From assembly GCA_003956705.1 (NCBI GenBank), contig QZCP01000111.1, positions 43,856 to 107,855 on the forward strand: 64,000 bases of DNA, read 5' to 3'. Positions within the stretch are counted from its first letter, which is position 1, and every line of letters starts with the position of its first letter. The notes below the pieces were generated by a model, which was not told the DNA's origin, ran no database searches, and worked only from the letters and a program-made list of their open reading frames with translations. The translations under genes were made by a program, and so were the position numbers. Below, piece after piece: positions 11,974-23,459 of this stretch. Source of the stretch: Brevipalpus yothersi (Eukaryota; Arthropoda; Arachnida; Trombidiformes; Tenuipalpidae).

Positions 11974-13984
11974 CGAAATCATTATTCCTCAGTGTTGGTA
12001 TACTGATAATTTTAGATGGGTATCAAGGGATGGATAACCAGTGAAATAATCTGATGAACAAGTGCCTGGACATTAGAATTGGTAGCTATCAGTTCATTTT
12101 GTTGCAAGTTTCTACCATTACTTCTATCATGATCAAATTAGGATCATTTTGATAGTACATTGATAACATCTATCACCATTGCTCCGATTACGCTTGGACA
12201 TAGTATCTCAACGAATCATTCGTTGGCAATCATATGTTCCAAATTCAGTCCCTGTGTTTTTTCACAGAATCAGTTTTTGATCTCCAACAGAGATTCTGTG
12301 TATATGGAACATTTTTTTAGCAAGAACATTGTCCATCAATTCTGAATCTGCTGTACATTGGAGCCCTGATTTTGAGTCTTGAGATTTTGAGATCTCACTT
12401 GGACACTTTGTCTCGGCTATGAAACCATAAAGTTTTTCTCGCTCATTTTTCTCTCCTTCATTATCGATTTCTGCCATCTAGTTCCATGTTCAGAAAGAGA
12501 TTGAACCTGAGAAACGTGCCTCCATGCCAAATTACAGATGAAAATGAATTTCTTACTAGATGAATTTTAGATCAACCCAGTCATCAGATCCAGTATGAAA
12601 TTTAACTTCGAAAATTCTGTCAAAATCTGAATTCAAAGGTGTTGGATAGATTTCTTCTTTCACCGATTACTTTGATCAAATGATACCCTTTATTCCCGTT
12701 TAGTTCATTGTTCTTGCCATTATTTTAACTCCGCCGATATCCACTTGAAATTCTAGGATGATATTGTCACTAGACTCTCCCCTGAAAATCTGGGTTTGGC
12801 ACTCTCGAATCCTACTCGAAAATACATCCTTATTCTAACCTCAGAACCTTCTCAGAGATTCTTCCATCAATTCCTGGATACTATCTAGAATGTCAACTGT
12901 CTCTGAGAATTCGGCGAATCATCAAAATCAGAATAACTTTCATTTGCACTGAGAATAAGATGCAATGGAATAGTCAAAGCTAAAGATCATTGGGAAGGTT
13001 AGGTCATAATAATTGCCAATCTTAACACAATAAATTTTCCTGAATATCAGTGAAATAATTCGTTATGATGAAGCTGCAAACCCATTCTGTATGAGAAAAT
13101 ATTTCGGTAATTCATGTTAATTATCTTATAGAATTATCATCTTGGGCTTAAAAATATTAATAATAATGGCTTCTAGATGCATGCATAGTTCTAATATGTA
13201 TATAGAGGTATTACATGGAAATATTGACCACCATCTCACCTTAAAGCTGGTGAAAATGGGTAGATTGGTAATACCAGAATAAAAATAGACTATCATCAGC
13301 ATAGGATTTATAAGTTTCGAATATTTCAGTGTCAGTTTTGCGCTGAAATCTTTTTTCGAATCAATTTTTCCAATTCACATTCAAATCAGCATAAGTTTGA
13401 TTATCTATCTCCGTTTTTTTCACATTAATGCTATTCTATTACTTGAAATTCCTTACTGATGGATTTTCACCATTCGATTGCAGTGAAAAGTTGCCAATAT
13501 TTTGAGACTGAGTAATTAAATTGTTGCCAAATCTAAGCGTCATTATTTCACACCACTCTCTGATGTCACTGGAAGTCCCATTTGTTCTGACGATAACCGT
13601 GAGAAGTAGCATTTTCTGGGTAACTAATTTCACAAGTTTCCTAGTAGATGTGAGATGAAAATTTAAATAATAAAGTGGATAAAATGCAAATTCATTGCAG
13701 CATTGTTGTTGAATCTCTGAATACCCTCAAGCTACGAAATAATAATAATCTCTCAAATCGTGTCCATAGGCAGATGGAAAAAAAATCTGAACTGTCTGTT
13801 CATGGAAAGAGATGAGGGTGTTTAAATATGCAATAATAGACCGGGTAACATAAAGTTGAATGGTTGATGGTTCATGAAAAGTTGTAGTCAAAATCATTTT
13901 CTAATTATTGTGATCACACACGATTTCAACTGATTTAACTGTTCATTTTACGAACACCTAGTCTTGTCAATCCGATCAATTCCA
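11974..13984. other. Intergenic region, no gene recognised
   Basis: Two kilobases of AT-rich sequence between LYRM1 and the small secreted-protein gene. A 71-aa antisense frame at 12262-12477 has ordinary composition but no recognisable family, no splice partners and no homologue known to me, so it is not called. No repeat longer than a few units was seen. The right end must contain the promoter of the 13985 gene. Confidence 0.5.
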
Positions 13985-14392
13985 ATGAATCCATACATTT
14001 TTGGTTCACTTTTTCTGTTATCGGTCAGTGTTATTTTAACCAATTGTGACTTCAGCCATGAACATAATAAATTTTCCAATGTTGATCCTGCGATTGTGTC
14101 GAAAATGATGAGAGAAGTTCAAAATGGAATGGTCACATTTTACGCTAGTACAGCTCTAATCCTGATGCAATATGCTCAAAAATCATTTCCACCAGATTTT
14201 AATACCGAAATTCAAAACAGTATGACATTGTTGGCAAAAGTTCTCAAAGGTGATAATAATTTACCTCAAAGATATTTGAGAGAAATTGGTAGTGTTCTGG
14301 ATAAAATTCTCAAAACTGCTGCTCGAATGAGAATGGAAAGTATTGAACTCTCCAGAAACCTTCAAGATATCGAAAGCAATTATCTCAAATGA
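13985..14392 (+). CDS. Orphan small secreted helical protein (135 aa)
   Basis: A single-exon gene of unknown function. The true start is the ATG at 13985 (the open frame extends upstream only through a TTG). It is followed directly by a signal-peptide-like segment, MNPYIFGSLFLLSVSVILTN, with likely cleavage near Cys-Asp at residues 21-22. The remaining ~110 residues are predicted by eye to be almost entirely amphipathic helix (MMREVQNGMVTFYASTALIL; LREIGSVLDKILKTAARMRM). There is no disulfide pattern: only one Cys, near the signal cleavage site. The stop is TGA, and AATAAA follows 104 nt later. It converges with the Spire gene. I recognise no family. It resembles in size the lineage-specific secreted helical proteins of mites, but no named allergen or toxin motif was seen. 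Confidence 0.75.
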   Translation: MNPYIFGSLFLLSVSVILTNCDFSHEHNKFSNVDPAIVSKMMREVQNGMVTFYASTALILMQYAQKSFPPDFNTEIQNSMTLLAKVLKGDNNLPQRYLREIGSVLDKILKTAARMRMESIELSRNLQDIESNYLK

Positions 14393-14495
14393 TGACCAAT
14401 TGGGCTTGATTTTTTTAAATGTTCTCACTGATGATGGTGATGTAGGGAAAAATTTATCATGATTTAATCATAGATTGATTTCTTGGAATAATAAT

Positions 14496-14501
14496 AATAA
14501 A
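14496..14501 (+). terminator. Poly(A) signal AATAAA for the 135-aa secreted protein gene
   Basis: A canonical hexamer inside an (AAT)n run, about 100 nt after the TGA stop at 14390-14392. This supports a real transcription unit at 13985. Confidence 0.65.
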
Positions 14502-14862
14502 GTGTTCTTGAAAATACAACAATTTTGTGTTTGTTTTCTCTTTGCTCACATCATCTATGTTAAGGATAGGCAACCTTATCATCATCATTTTGATAAGGTC
14601 ATCCAATAATTGGCAAGATGATTCACACATGTTATGACTTTTTTTTCTGCTTCCTAGAAATTATAAGATAAAAGGAATAAACATATGAAAAGACAAGAGA
14701 GAGGGAGAGAGAGACTATGTTTTTCAGCTATCACAGCAATTATTGATGGAATACACTAAAATATATCACATATTCCAGAATGTAAGTATGGCAATTTTCC
14801 AGGGTTTAACAGAACATCACAGGTAATAATAATAAAGATACATATTCCAGTGTAAAATGGGC

Positions 14863-16739
14863 TCATTTAAATTGTGCAATTGAATGATAGAATAATTCAC
14901 AATCAAGGCACATTTTGAGAGCAAGAAAAGATTTTCCATCATCTAATGAGTGGACACTTGTTCTTCTCAACCATGACCATGATGAGGACCATTTATCAGC
15001 CAAACTTTGTCTACTATCAGTGGAAACTCTTGACTCTGTTCTTGATCTTTCCTCATCTTCTTCACCAACCGAATTGGAAACACTTGAACTTTCAAAATCT
15101 TCATGTCCAAGCTCATCGTCAGTCTCCATAGATGATGATGTAGTGTTTGATTCCATTCGATTAGCCTTGCGATCATTATCACTTGGCGTACTTCGATTGC
15201 TACTACTACTTCCACCATTACTATTATCACCACCACCCACATAATCACAGCGGCTTGTGCCACTTGTGGGTGTAGATATTGATCTGCTCAAAGCTGGTGA
15301 TGGCTGACTTCGATTGAATATTGGACTATCCATAGTTCGATTTGGCACTAACAATTTGATTGGTATTCGATTATATTGTTGATTCGAGATTCGCACATTG
15401 GTTGAACATCGTGAACACACAGGCCGCTCACATAGTCTACAATTGATCGGCCACGGACCGAACAAGCGGAACTTGGTTTTCAAGCATGCTGAACACAATT
15501 TACCACGTCGAATATCCTCTTTAACACACCGGGCAAATCCAATTGAATCTAATTCCGCTCTGGCAAGAGCCTTGCGAATGTGTCTCAACTCACGGAACGA
15601 TAAACTTAGATCGTAGTTATAGTTAACTTCGATAGCCTCCAGAACAAGCGGTTCCATGCTCGGCTTACCATGAGTTGAAGGCTTCACATCTATCGAAAAT
15701 GGACCAGAATCGTCGGTCATGATTTCGTCTCTATCATCATCATCATCATCGGGATTCATACCATGGTGATGTTTTCGAAAAGGATCAGAATTTTTGGATA
15801 ATGTTCTTGGTGAATCTGTTGTCCCTGATCTATGATGATGATGATATTTTGTATCACTGTAAACGAATTGAGGTGTAGCATTTTTTGTTAAATTTTGTTG
15901 CTGTTGTTGTTGTTTGTGATTTCGTTCTGATTTGATTGTTTGCTTGTTAGACTTTGGACAATAATAATAATTTTTAGATCCTCTATTTCGGTTGCTTGGT
16001 GATGTGTGATAATTAAGTGAATAAAAATGGTGTTCATCCTCATGACGATTATCTGGACCACATTTATCATCATTCAATGAAAATCGTCTATGTTGATGAT
16101 GAATATCATTATTATTATTATTATTACCATTGGATTGATCTTCTCCTTCCTCTTCATCATTATCCTCACTTTCCGTTGAATCCAATTTGAGATCAATATT
16201 GGGCTTGATTAGTTTACGTTTGAGCGTTGAATATGCTGATGAACAGGACGTTAGACTATCCATCACATTATCATTGATGGAATATTTTTCCATATAATTA
16301 TGAGCACGTGAATTATGATTATCATATATGAGGTGATGATGATTGGTGTTAGTAGTAGCCGGATTGATCATCAAATCCATGTTGGTATGATTTTTTATTG
16401 ATTCATTTTCACTATTCATATCGATAGATGATATACCTGATGATGAGTGTGGTGCAAGTGATGAATTTGAATCCCTGTGCATATATCCGGGATGATGATC
16501 GGTTGATGATGAAAATTGTTCATGAGATGATGAATCGGGTGATGTTGATGGTGAATTGGATGTGGTCGATGAGGATGATGATGATGATAATGATGATATT
16601 GGCATTCGTGAAGAATCTGTGGACATTGTTTGATCATCACTTTGAGAAGCCGGCAACACATCGTCCACAATATCAGACCGTTCTTCTTCGGGAACAATTG
16701 GCAAAGCGAAACTAGTTAAATCTGACATCATTTTTTGGC
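14863..16739 (-). CDS. spir: Spire, C-terminal half (Spire box plus FYVE-like zinc finger)
   Basis: Spire is an actin nucleator that works with formins on Rab11 vesicles. Recognised parts are the Spire box (LSFRELRHIRKALARAELDSIG) and the modified FYVE-type zinc finger, with four Cys pairs: CSAC, CRLC, CSRC and, just before the end, CLDC. The ELFYHSI C-terminus follows. Most of the N-terminal 400 residues are Ser/Asn/His/Asp-rich low complexity with acidic runs. The KIND and WH2 actin-binding domains expected upstream were not found in the window. A usable acceptor (AATAG) precedes 16739, followed at once by ATGATG (16731-16726). The open frame continues to an ATG at 16854 through a Cys-rich hydrophobic stretch that looks like read-through of an intron. 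The entry is therefore either the last coding exon of a long gene or a short C-terminal isoform. It converges with the 135-aa gene. Confidence 0.85.
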
Positions 16740-17595
16740 CTATTCGACGAGTGATGAGAAGATAAATGATAAAACAAATTATGATCACATCTATTTTGTA
16801 TACACAACACAAACATGGACACGAACAAGAGATGCCAGTCAGCATTGAATCCATCCTCTTAACTAATTCTCTTAGTGAGTTGCTTGTGTGTGTATATGTG
16901 TGTGACGCTTGATTATTTCATCGACAAAGCATGTAACAATCTTTCAGCATCCATAATACATAATGGAGGGAACAATTTAGATAGAACTTGTTCACCCACG
17001 ATGATTTAACACAAAAATGGTACCATGGTCGAGGCTGATTGAGGAAAGCAAGGTGAACACATACACACTTGGGATGTTGATGTCGATGGTTGATGATGAA
17101 GATGGAAAAGAGAGAGAGAGAGAGTGTGAGAGAAGAAGGAGGTGGATAGAGGTGGAAAAGATGAGGATGTTGTAGATAAACAATAATCAATTGAATGTAA
17201 ATCAATGGCTGAGAAGAAGAAGCAAGAGTGAAAAGCAAATCAAGTGTGACAATGTTCGGTGTGGAATTGAGAGACGATAAAAAAAATTAAACAACGTAAA
17301 CATCACTCTCCATCTTTTCTTTGAGCTTTTTTGCTTCTTTATCTCTCATCACGTAGTACATCGTTCATTTGCTTAGCAGTTTGAGAAAGTTTGCAGTATA
17401 CAGTTGAAGAGAAGAAGAGAGAGAAGAAAGAAAGAGAGAAAGTTGAAGAGAGAGCGAAAAGTTTTTCAAGTTTTCAAACTTTCTCTTACTATCTTCTTTC
17501 TCTCTCACTCTTTCTCTCCGGCCATCAGTTATCCTTACTCTTATCAAATGATTAACTAACTAACGAACGATATTCTCTCTCTCTCGGAATTTCAA

Positions 17596-17597
<2 letters not shown>

Positions 17598-17635
<38 letters not shown>
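17598..17635. repeat. (TC)n microsatellite
   Basis: A TC array of about 38 bp, followed within 20 bp by a second, interrupted TC-rich stretch to about 17690. Confidence 0.95.
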
Positions 17636-17637
<2 letters not shown>

Positions 17638-17909
17638 ACGCTCACTTATCTGCTCTCTCTCTCTCTCTTCCTCTTTCTCTTTCTCCCTTCTTTTTGATGA
17701 CAAACTCATTTCAAATACTACTCTCTATGTATGCAAGTGTAAGTGTGTGTAAAATACTTTTGCACTCTCATGTGCCAAGACCTTTGGCATAAAATACAAT
17801 TGATTCAGCTTAAGATGCAAAGAGAGGCTATTTTCCTCTAACAATTTACATAATAGTCCACCCAAAAAAGAAAGCTAAAGCTTTTTTCGGTATTTTTTCC
17901 TCTTTCCTG

Positions 17910-17950
<41 letters not shown>

Positions 17951-17970
17951 TTCTCTCTTTCTCTCTCGCC
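17910..17970. repeat. (TC)n microsatellite, interrupted
   Basis: A TC array with a pure core at 17910-17942, then TATC and TTTC interruptions. Confidence 0.93.
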
Positions 17971-18633
17971 CTCTCCATCTTCCACCTATTTTATTCATCA
18001 TCTTAATTTTCTCTCTGATGAATGATGAGTGTATTTCATATTGAGAGAGCAAACATTATGATTGTTCTTGCTTCTCTCCTCTCTCTTGAGTCTAGAGGAG
18101 AGAGAAAAAAGGTAAAAAAGTATCTCAAGTGAAGATTTCTTTTTTGGAAGAATCTTCAGGTGTAAGGAAAAATTCAGTGAGAGAGAGAGAAAGATAACTT
18201 CGAAGGACATTCGTTTAAGAGGATAAATTTTGAGAGTGTAAAAACTTGATTCGATATTTGAACATGTGTGAGAATGTTTAACTGTTTAACTGTTATATAC
18301 GTATACATATATGTGTGTGTGTAAATTCAGGGTTAACAATCTACCTTCAAAAAGCGAAACTTTTTCCTTCCTTGTCACTTAGAAGATTATTTCATCCATT
18401 TAGATTGGAAACCAAACGAATATATATATTTCCACACATATAGTTCTACTACCTCTTCGTTTTGAATTTCGAACATCATCTGAGCTTAAGCTATCGAACT
18501 ACTACCATGTTCAGAGTACAAATATAGACTTATATTTGCCCACTGATTGATACATATAAAGTCATGTAAACTTTTCCACTTCTTCTTCTTTTTTTTCCAT
18601 AAAACTTTTTCATCGAAGTTTGAGAAAGTATTT

Positions 18634-18659
18634 TCTCTCTCTCTCTCTCTCTCTCTCTC
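18634..18659. repeat. (TC)n microsatellite
   Basis: A 26-bp TC array. Confidence 0.93.
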
Positions 18660-18795
18660 AGAAAAAGGTGATTTCCGTTCACTCAAATTCCGATTCTTAT
18701 CTAGTGATACACATTTTATCTGAATCAAAGTTCAAGTTCATGAATGGTTAGACCGATAATTTAACGTTGGCTGATCTTATTGTTGTTGCTGGTAT

Positions 18796-18826
18796 GTTGG
18801 TGAACATTTTTGGAATGTTCACCAAC
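18796..18826. repeat. Perfect inverted repeat (hairpin)
   Basis: Arms GTTGGTGAACATT and AATGTTCACCAAC are exact reverse complements (13 bp) around a 5-nt loop TTTGG. No T-run terminator or gene is adjacent. Confidence 0.95.
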
Positions 18827-21675
18827 CGATCAGTAAGCCATTCAATGGCCATAAACAGCAACATGTGTGAGTGTGTGTATGTGCATACATTAAGAGGTCA
18901 TTATAATTTATTCAAATCGCCATTCAATCGATTAATCGGCCAGCCTACACACACAATCATGCAAGCCATTTTTTAACATTCCAAAGAGAGTGGAAAAAAT
19001 ATAAAGAACTTTCTTCTTCAACCTCTTCTTCCTTATACTTACTCATACGTTTACATACCTATACTTGTTGAAGCAAAAATTTCAATCCATGGTCAAGCAG
19101 CTTGCCAACATGATTCACTTCAGTGATCCATGATAATAATAATAATAGTTATAGTTATAACAGTAATGTGTGTGTGAGAAAGCTGTATTGTTGCTCCTAA
19201 ACAAACATGTGATCATCATCCTATTGAACATTCCATTGATTATGACCTTTTTTCCCGCTCAATTTCACACGTAATTCAATCATTTTAGCGTACTAAACAA
19301 CACCATCTGAATTGTATGGATGAATTGTTGAATTAAACATTTGCAGATCCCTTGTTCCAGCAAGATTGATGCTTCATTTAAACATCAACATCTCTGTACC
19401 TGTGAGAGAGGTAGATTAATCATAAGAATCAATTTGGAAGAAAACAATTTACATTGGTTGAGGATTTTCTTTCCAATAGTTTCCAATTTTTCAAGGTGAA
19501 AAATTCTGAAAGTTAGAAAAAAAATCATGTATTCAATTGTTAAAAGAGAAAGATGAATGGGCTTATGTGTGTGTGTATTTGAGTGAATCGAATTTACATT
19601 CCACTTCTCATCAATGATCCAATCATCACAATCCATTGGCTTTATCCTTGTCCATTCAAATTCAATTGGAGCTTGACCATATTGAGAAAGATGGTTGAAA
19701 AAACTTCGCCAAAAAAATCTTCTCAGAATTCATTGCAAGAGATTTACTTGACCCTGTAAGTGATTGAAGAAGCATTGAAAAATGTGTATATATATTAGTC
19801 AACCGAATAGCCAGAAGCAAGGATCCATGGACCATGGTACAGTTCAGTAAACTTAAAATTTTTTGACCACATTTTCCCCAATTCAATCCAATAAATCTTA
19901 CAAATAGAATCAGGTATATATGTATAGACCATTGAACCACATGGACTTGATTTTTTTTCTCCCATTTCTCTTCTTCCAACATTCTCATCTAATTCTGATT
20001 TCCTCTGAGATTTAGCTTGAAAAATATCTCTCTACTCCAAAATCCTGGTCACCTAAGCCGTTCACTATCTACTGGCCACCAAACCTATTTGTTATACAAA
20101 GCGCAGTTAAATCAACTTGTATTCAACTCACCACACACAGATCCATAGCATTTTTCATCTCTTTCTCTCTCTCTCCCTTCCAGCAATTTTCTATTCGATA
20201 TTTTGCTAGAGAAAGATAGAGAGAGAGAGATTCATTCAAGCTATCGCTTGCAAACAAGCAGTGAAAAGGGTATACAAAAATTTGAGGAGAGAGAGATTAC
20301 TAGCCTGAAGAATGATTTTGTAATAAATGCTGAAAGATTTTATTGATTATCACATCAAACTGAACTGGTTTCATCGAATTTTGGATGATTGCATTTTGTA
20401 TATATAAGTATGTATATGTATTATTTTGTATAATGCTTGGAACTTTTCCATTTTGCTGCCTTTTTGAAGCTTGATACACTCTTGGTTTTGAAAATCTGGG
20501 AAGAATTTTTATTTTGAAAGGTTGAATGGATGTATATCGAAACGTAAAAACCGGAAAGTCAAGCCTCAAGAGGTATCATGTTTGGACGTTTACTGGTTCA
20601 AATCGTTCGGACGAAACTGAAATCATGATAAATTTTGTGCACACACATACATGATGATTAATGACCACTGATAAAGCTCGATTTGATTCAATTTTTCGCA
20701 AGTGATCTGTTGAGGAGGTGTACATTTTCGTGCTCAAAAGGACTGAACATTACCATATTGAGCGTTTAGCATACATATGTATGTGTGTGTCTATATGTGT
20801 TTTTAAGTCCGGAAAAAGTTCTGATCATGAGAAGATATTTTAATCACATTTAAAACTTTTATCACTCTTCTCTTTTAGAATAATCTGGTCTTAGTTTCTG
20901 TTAAGCAACCATGATACACTCACATGATAAGCTCACCTCACCAGTTTTCTCACTCTTTATAGTGCACCTTTTATTTTTGATGATTATGAAGGCTTTAATT
21001 ATCGTTTTAGTAAATTCATCTCACATTTGTAGAGTTACATTCCTTCGATAAGCCAAATGATGTTACTATTATCATACATGTGTGTATATTCTAAAATTGT
21101 ATGATCATTTTTCTCAATCCCCGTCTCTTGATTAGAAAAATTAGAAAAATTAGAAAAAATCTGAGAGGAGATCATTCCGAACATTTCCACCATGATTTAT
21201 AGTGGAACTATTTCCCCACAATATATGCGTATGATAACACATTATAAAACATCAAGTCCAATTCTGAATGAACTGATAGCTTGTGAACACTTTGAGATGG
21301 GCTATACTATGAAGAGGTTTAGTAAAAACACAAACCAAAACGTAATTTTTCGATGCCAAAAGTAGAAGAATATATACTTCATTACCCATAAAACACATGC
21401 ATTTAGGCTTGGGGAAAAAATTGCACAGCAACTGGGAAATCATCATCCATACCTACTGTAACAAGGGGGAAAAAATTTTTCTCAAGATGTTTCTCTGTAT
21501 GCCAATCAAAAATGATGATGAAAAATATATTTCCCGAGAATATTCGAAGTGAAGATGATCAGCCAGCTAGACAAAAATGATTTCTGCCATAGGAAAGCTG
21601 ATCAAGTAGATCACATACATGTATTGGTGAGGTGAGATTCACAGAATTTCTCACTCAGCCAACAATTTATTGGGT

Positions 21676-21681
21676 TATAAA
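21676..21681 (+). promoter_or_regulatory. TATA box of the 173-aa secreted protein gene
   Basis: A TATAAA sits about 110 nt upstream of the start ATG at 21785. That leaves room for a transcription start near 21705 and a 5' leader of about 80 nt. It fits the layout of a small, strongly expressed secreted-protein gene, but no start-site evidence is available. Confidence 0.5.
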
Positions 21682-21784
21682 TGGGATGGAATCACTTTTT
21701 CTTCACCATTATCTCACTGAAACTGCAATCGACCTCTACCTGTAGTCTGTATCCATTTTTTCAGAGTGAATTTTTGTTCATAAG

Positions 21785-22555
21785 ATGTCTAAACTCTATT
21801 TTATCGGTAAGTTTTGTGGTACATCTTTCCATTTAGTCTTACTCTAGATATTCGTTCTCTTCTAGCCTTCATGGTCACCCTGATCGGAGTAGTTTCAGGT
21901 AAATAGATAATAGCTACCATGGATTCTGTCGTGAGGTGATCTTTGGTCTCAATCATAAAATATTAATCTATTTCTATCTTGATGGGAAAAGGTTATCGGT
22001 GGTGTAATGAAGTCAAGAATAAACTTTACACCCTGAATGATAAATTTGAATTATCATGGGTAATGGAAGATATAAGACGATATCTGGTGGCTGCTGGATA
22101 TGTAAATGAAGCTAATGAGGTACAGAGATATTCCATCATAATGCAAGCTGCAGGGGAAACACTGCAAGCAGATGAAGAAAAATCTAAGGAATATGCCAGA
22201 CAAATTGCCTATTATCACACTCAAAATTGTGACAATATCAGTAAGTGGAATAGTTTCAAGATGTTTTAGAAGCAAAGAAACTCTATAACTCGATAACTTA
22301 GTAACTGTACAACTTTTGATCTTCTGACCCATATCAGGTGAAGAATGGAAGATTCGTATTCAAAATCGATTCCTCAAAGCAGAGAACAAGAGTCAATTAA
22401 TTTCGGTTTTGGATGATATTGTGAGATTCCTCGATAGCCATGGACAACCAAGAGCCGCTGATCAAGCTCGAAAAGATAAAAAACGTGTGGAAAACTTTGA
22501 TAATTTCAGTGATGCCCAGAACCTGGTGAAGTTTCAGTTTCGTCTCTTTTATTGA
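21785..22555 (+). CDS. Orphan secreted protein with internal duplication (173 aa)
   Basis: Four exons join in frame: 21785-21806, 21866-21898, 21992-22240 and 22338-22555 (522 nt, stop TGA). Three introns of 59, 93 and 97 bp are all GT..AG. The first two exons encode a clean signal peptide (MSKLYFIAFMVTLIGVVSG). The mature protein begins YRWCNEV and is predicted by eye to be helical, with two Cys. Residues ~25-72 and ~107-153 look like two copies of one unit: NKLYTLNDKFEL..V.EDIRRYL..AG...EA against NRFLKAENKSQL..V.DDIVRFL..HG...AA. I know no family with this pattern. A TATA box lies upstream. The gene stands alone in a gene-poor region. It may be a mite-lineage secreted protein, and its function is unknown. 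Confidence 0.82.
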
Positions 22556-23412
22556 TCCCTTACTTGTTGTTCGTGTCTTTTCACTTGGCATACTTTCCAC
22601 CACCCATGGATGAAATGTATCATAGATGAAGGGTTGCGAAATCTTTTCATGATATAACCTCAGTATGAACACAATGAGAGAAAATTTTTCTGATCAATAT
22701 TAAATGTCTCAAGTCATAAAGGAAGCATATCTTCTTCTGGTAGCTTAGTATGCCAATAAGAATACTTGATGGAGACTTTTTCCATCCATTTATATGTAAT
22801 CCATGTATCATGATGTACATGATGTATGCGTTTTCATACTCTTCATCTTTTTTTCTCCCATAAGCCAAGCCTTGTTCACACTTTTCACATTCAACAGAAC
22901 GGAAAAGCAGATCAGTTTTTGAAAAGAACACTTTACTTTTCAACTTGACTCCTTGAATGAGGCAAAATTAGCAACCATACATAATAATAATTCATTATTC
23001 AAAGGATGAAGAAAGAGAGTGAAAAAAAGAGAGGAAAAAGGGACCTCACTTATCAAGACACTATCAACCTGAATAATTTCTTCTCTCTCTTTCTCATACT
23101 GTGAACCCGAAGATCACCAACCTTCGCTCACCATATCATCGAACAAAATCTTGTATCAAGTGTTCCATGAACTATATCAAGAAGTAGGAAAAAGATGCAC
23201 ACATAAGAGGTTCTTGCACAGCATGCAAGAAGTTCTTGTAGAGTTATAAACGAAAGAGAGCCTCTTGATTCTCGAATTCCTCGGGATAAAACAGAAAAAA
23301 GTAGTTCCATTCCGTAGAAAGATGAAGAGAGTGAGAGAGAGAGAAGAAATTGAATCACTTGTCTATTGAGTAGTTATAAATGGAATTGATATTTAATCAA
23401 GATTAAGGTAAG

Positions 23413-23459
23413 GGAGAGAGAGAGAGAGAGAGAAAAGAGAGAGAGAGAGAGAGAGAGAG
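23413..23459. repeat. (GA)n microsatellite
   Basis: A GA array of about 47 bp with one AAAA interruption. Confidence 0.95.

Larger units (their letters stand above)
16855..21675. other. Long intergenic or intronic region with TC/GA arrays
   Basis: About 4.8 kb without a supportable exon. It could be intron or 5' flank of Spire. The missing KIND/WH2 exons were looked for on the minus strand and not recognised. Contents: TC arrays at 17598-17635, 17910-17970 and 18634-18659, a purine-rich stretch at 17400-17460, a perfect 13-bp-arm hairpin at 18796-18826, and short CA/TG tracts. Open frames on the minus strand around 19385-19990 contain hydrophilic stretches but no matching splice sites in frame. 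Confidence 0.5.

Noticed and set aside
12262..12477. 71-codon minus-strand hydrophilic frame
   Set aside because: Looks less random than most, but no homologue known and no splice context.
14967..16697. Several minus- and plus-strand frames overlapping the Spire exon
   Set aside because: Alternate-frame translations of repetitive CAT/GAT/TCA codon runs (His-, Met-, Ser-rich).
19385..19990. Possible exons of Spire or another gene on the minus strand
   Set aside because: An acceptor-like CTTACAG exists, but every phase meets a stop before a donor; no KIND or WH2 signature.
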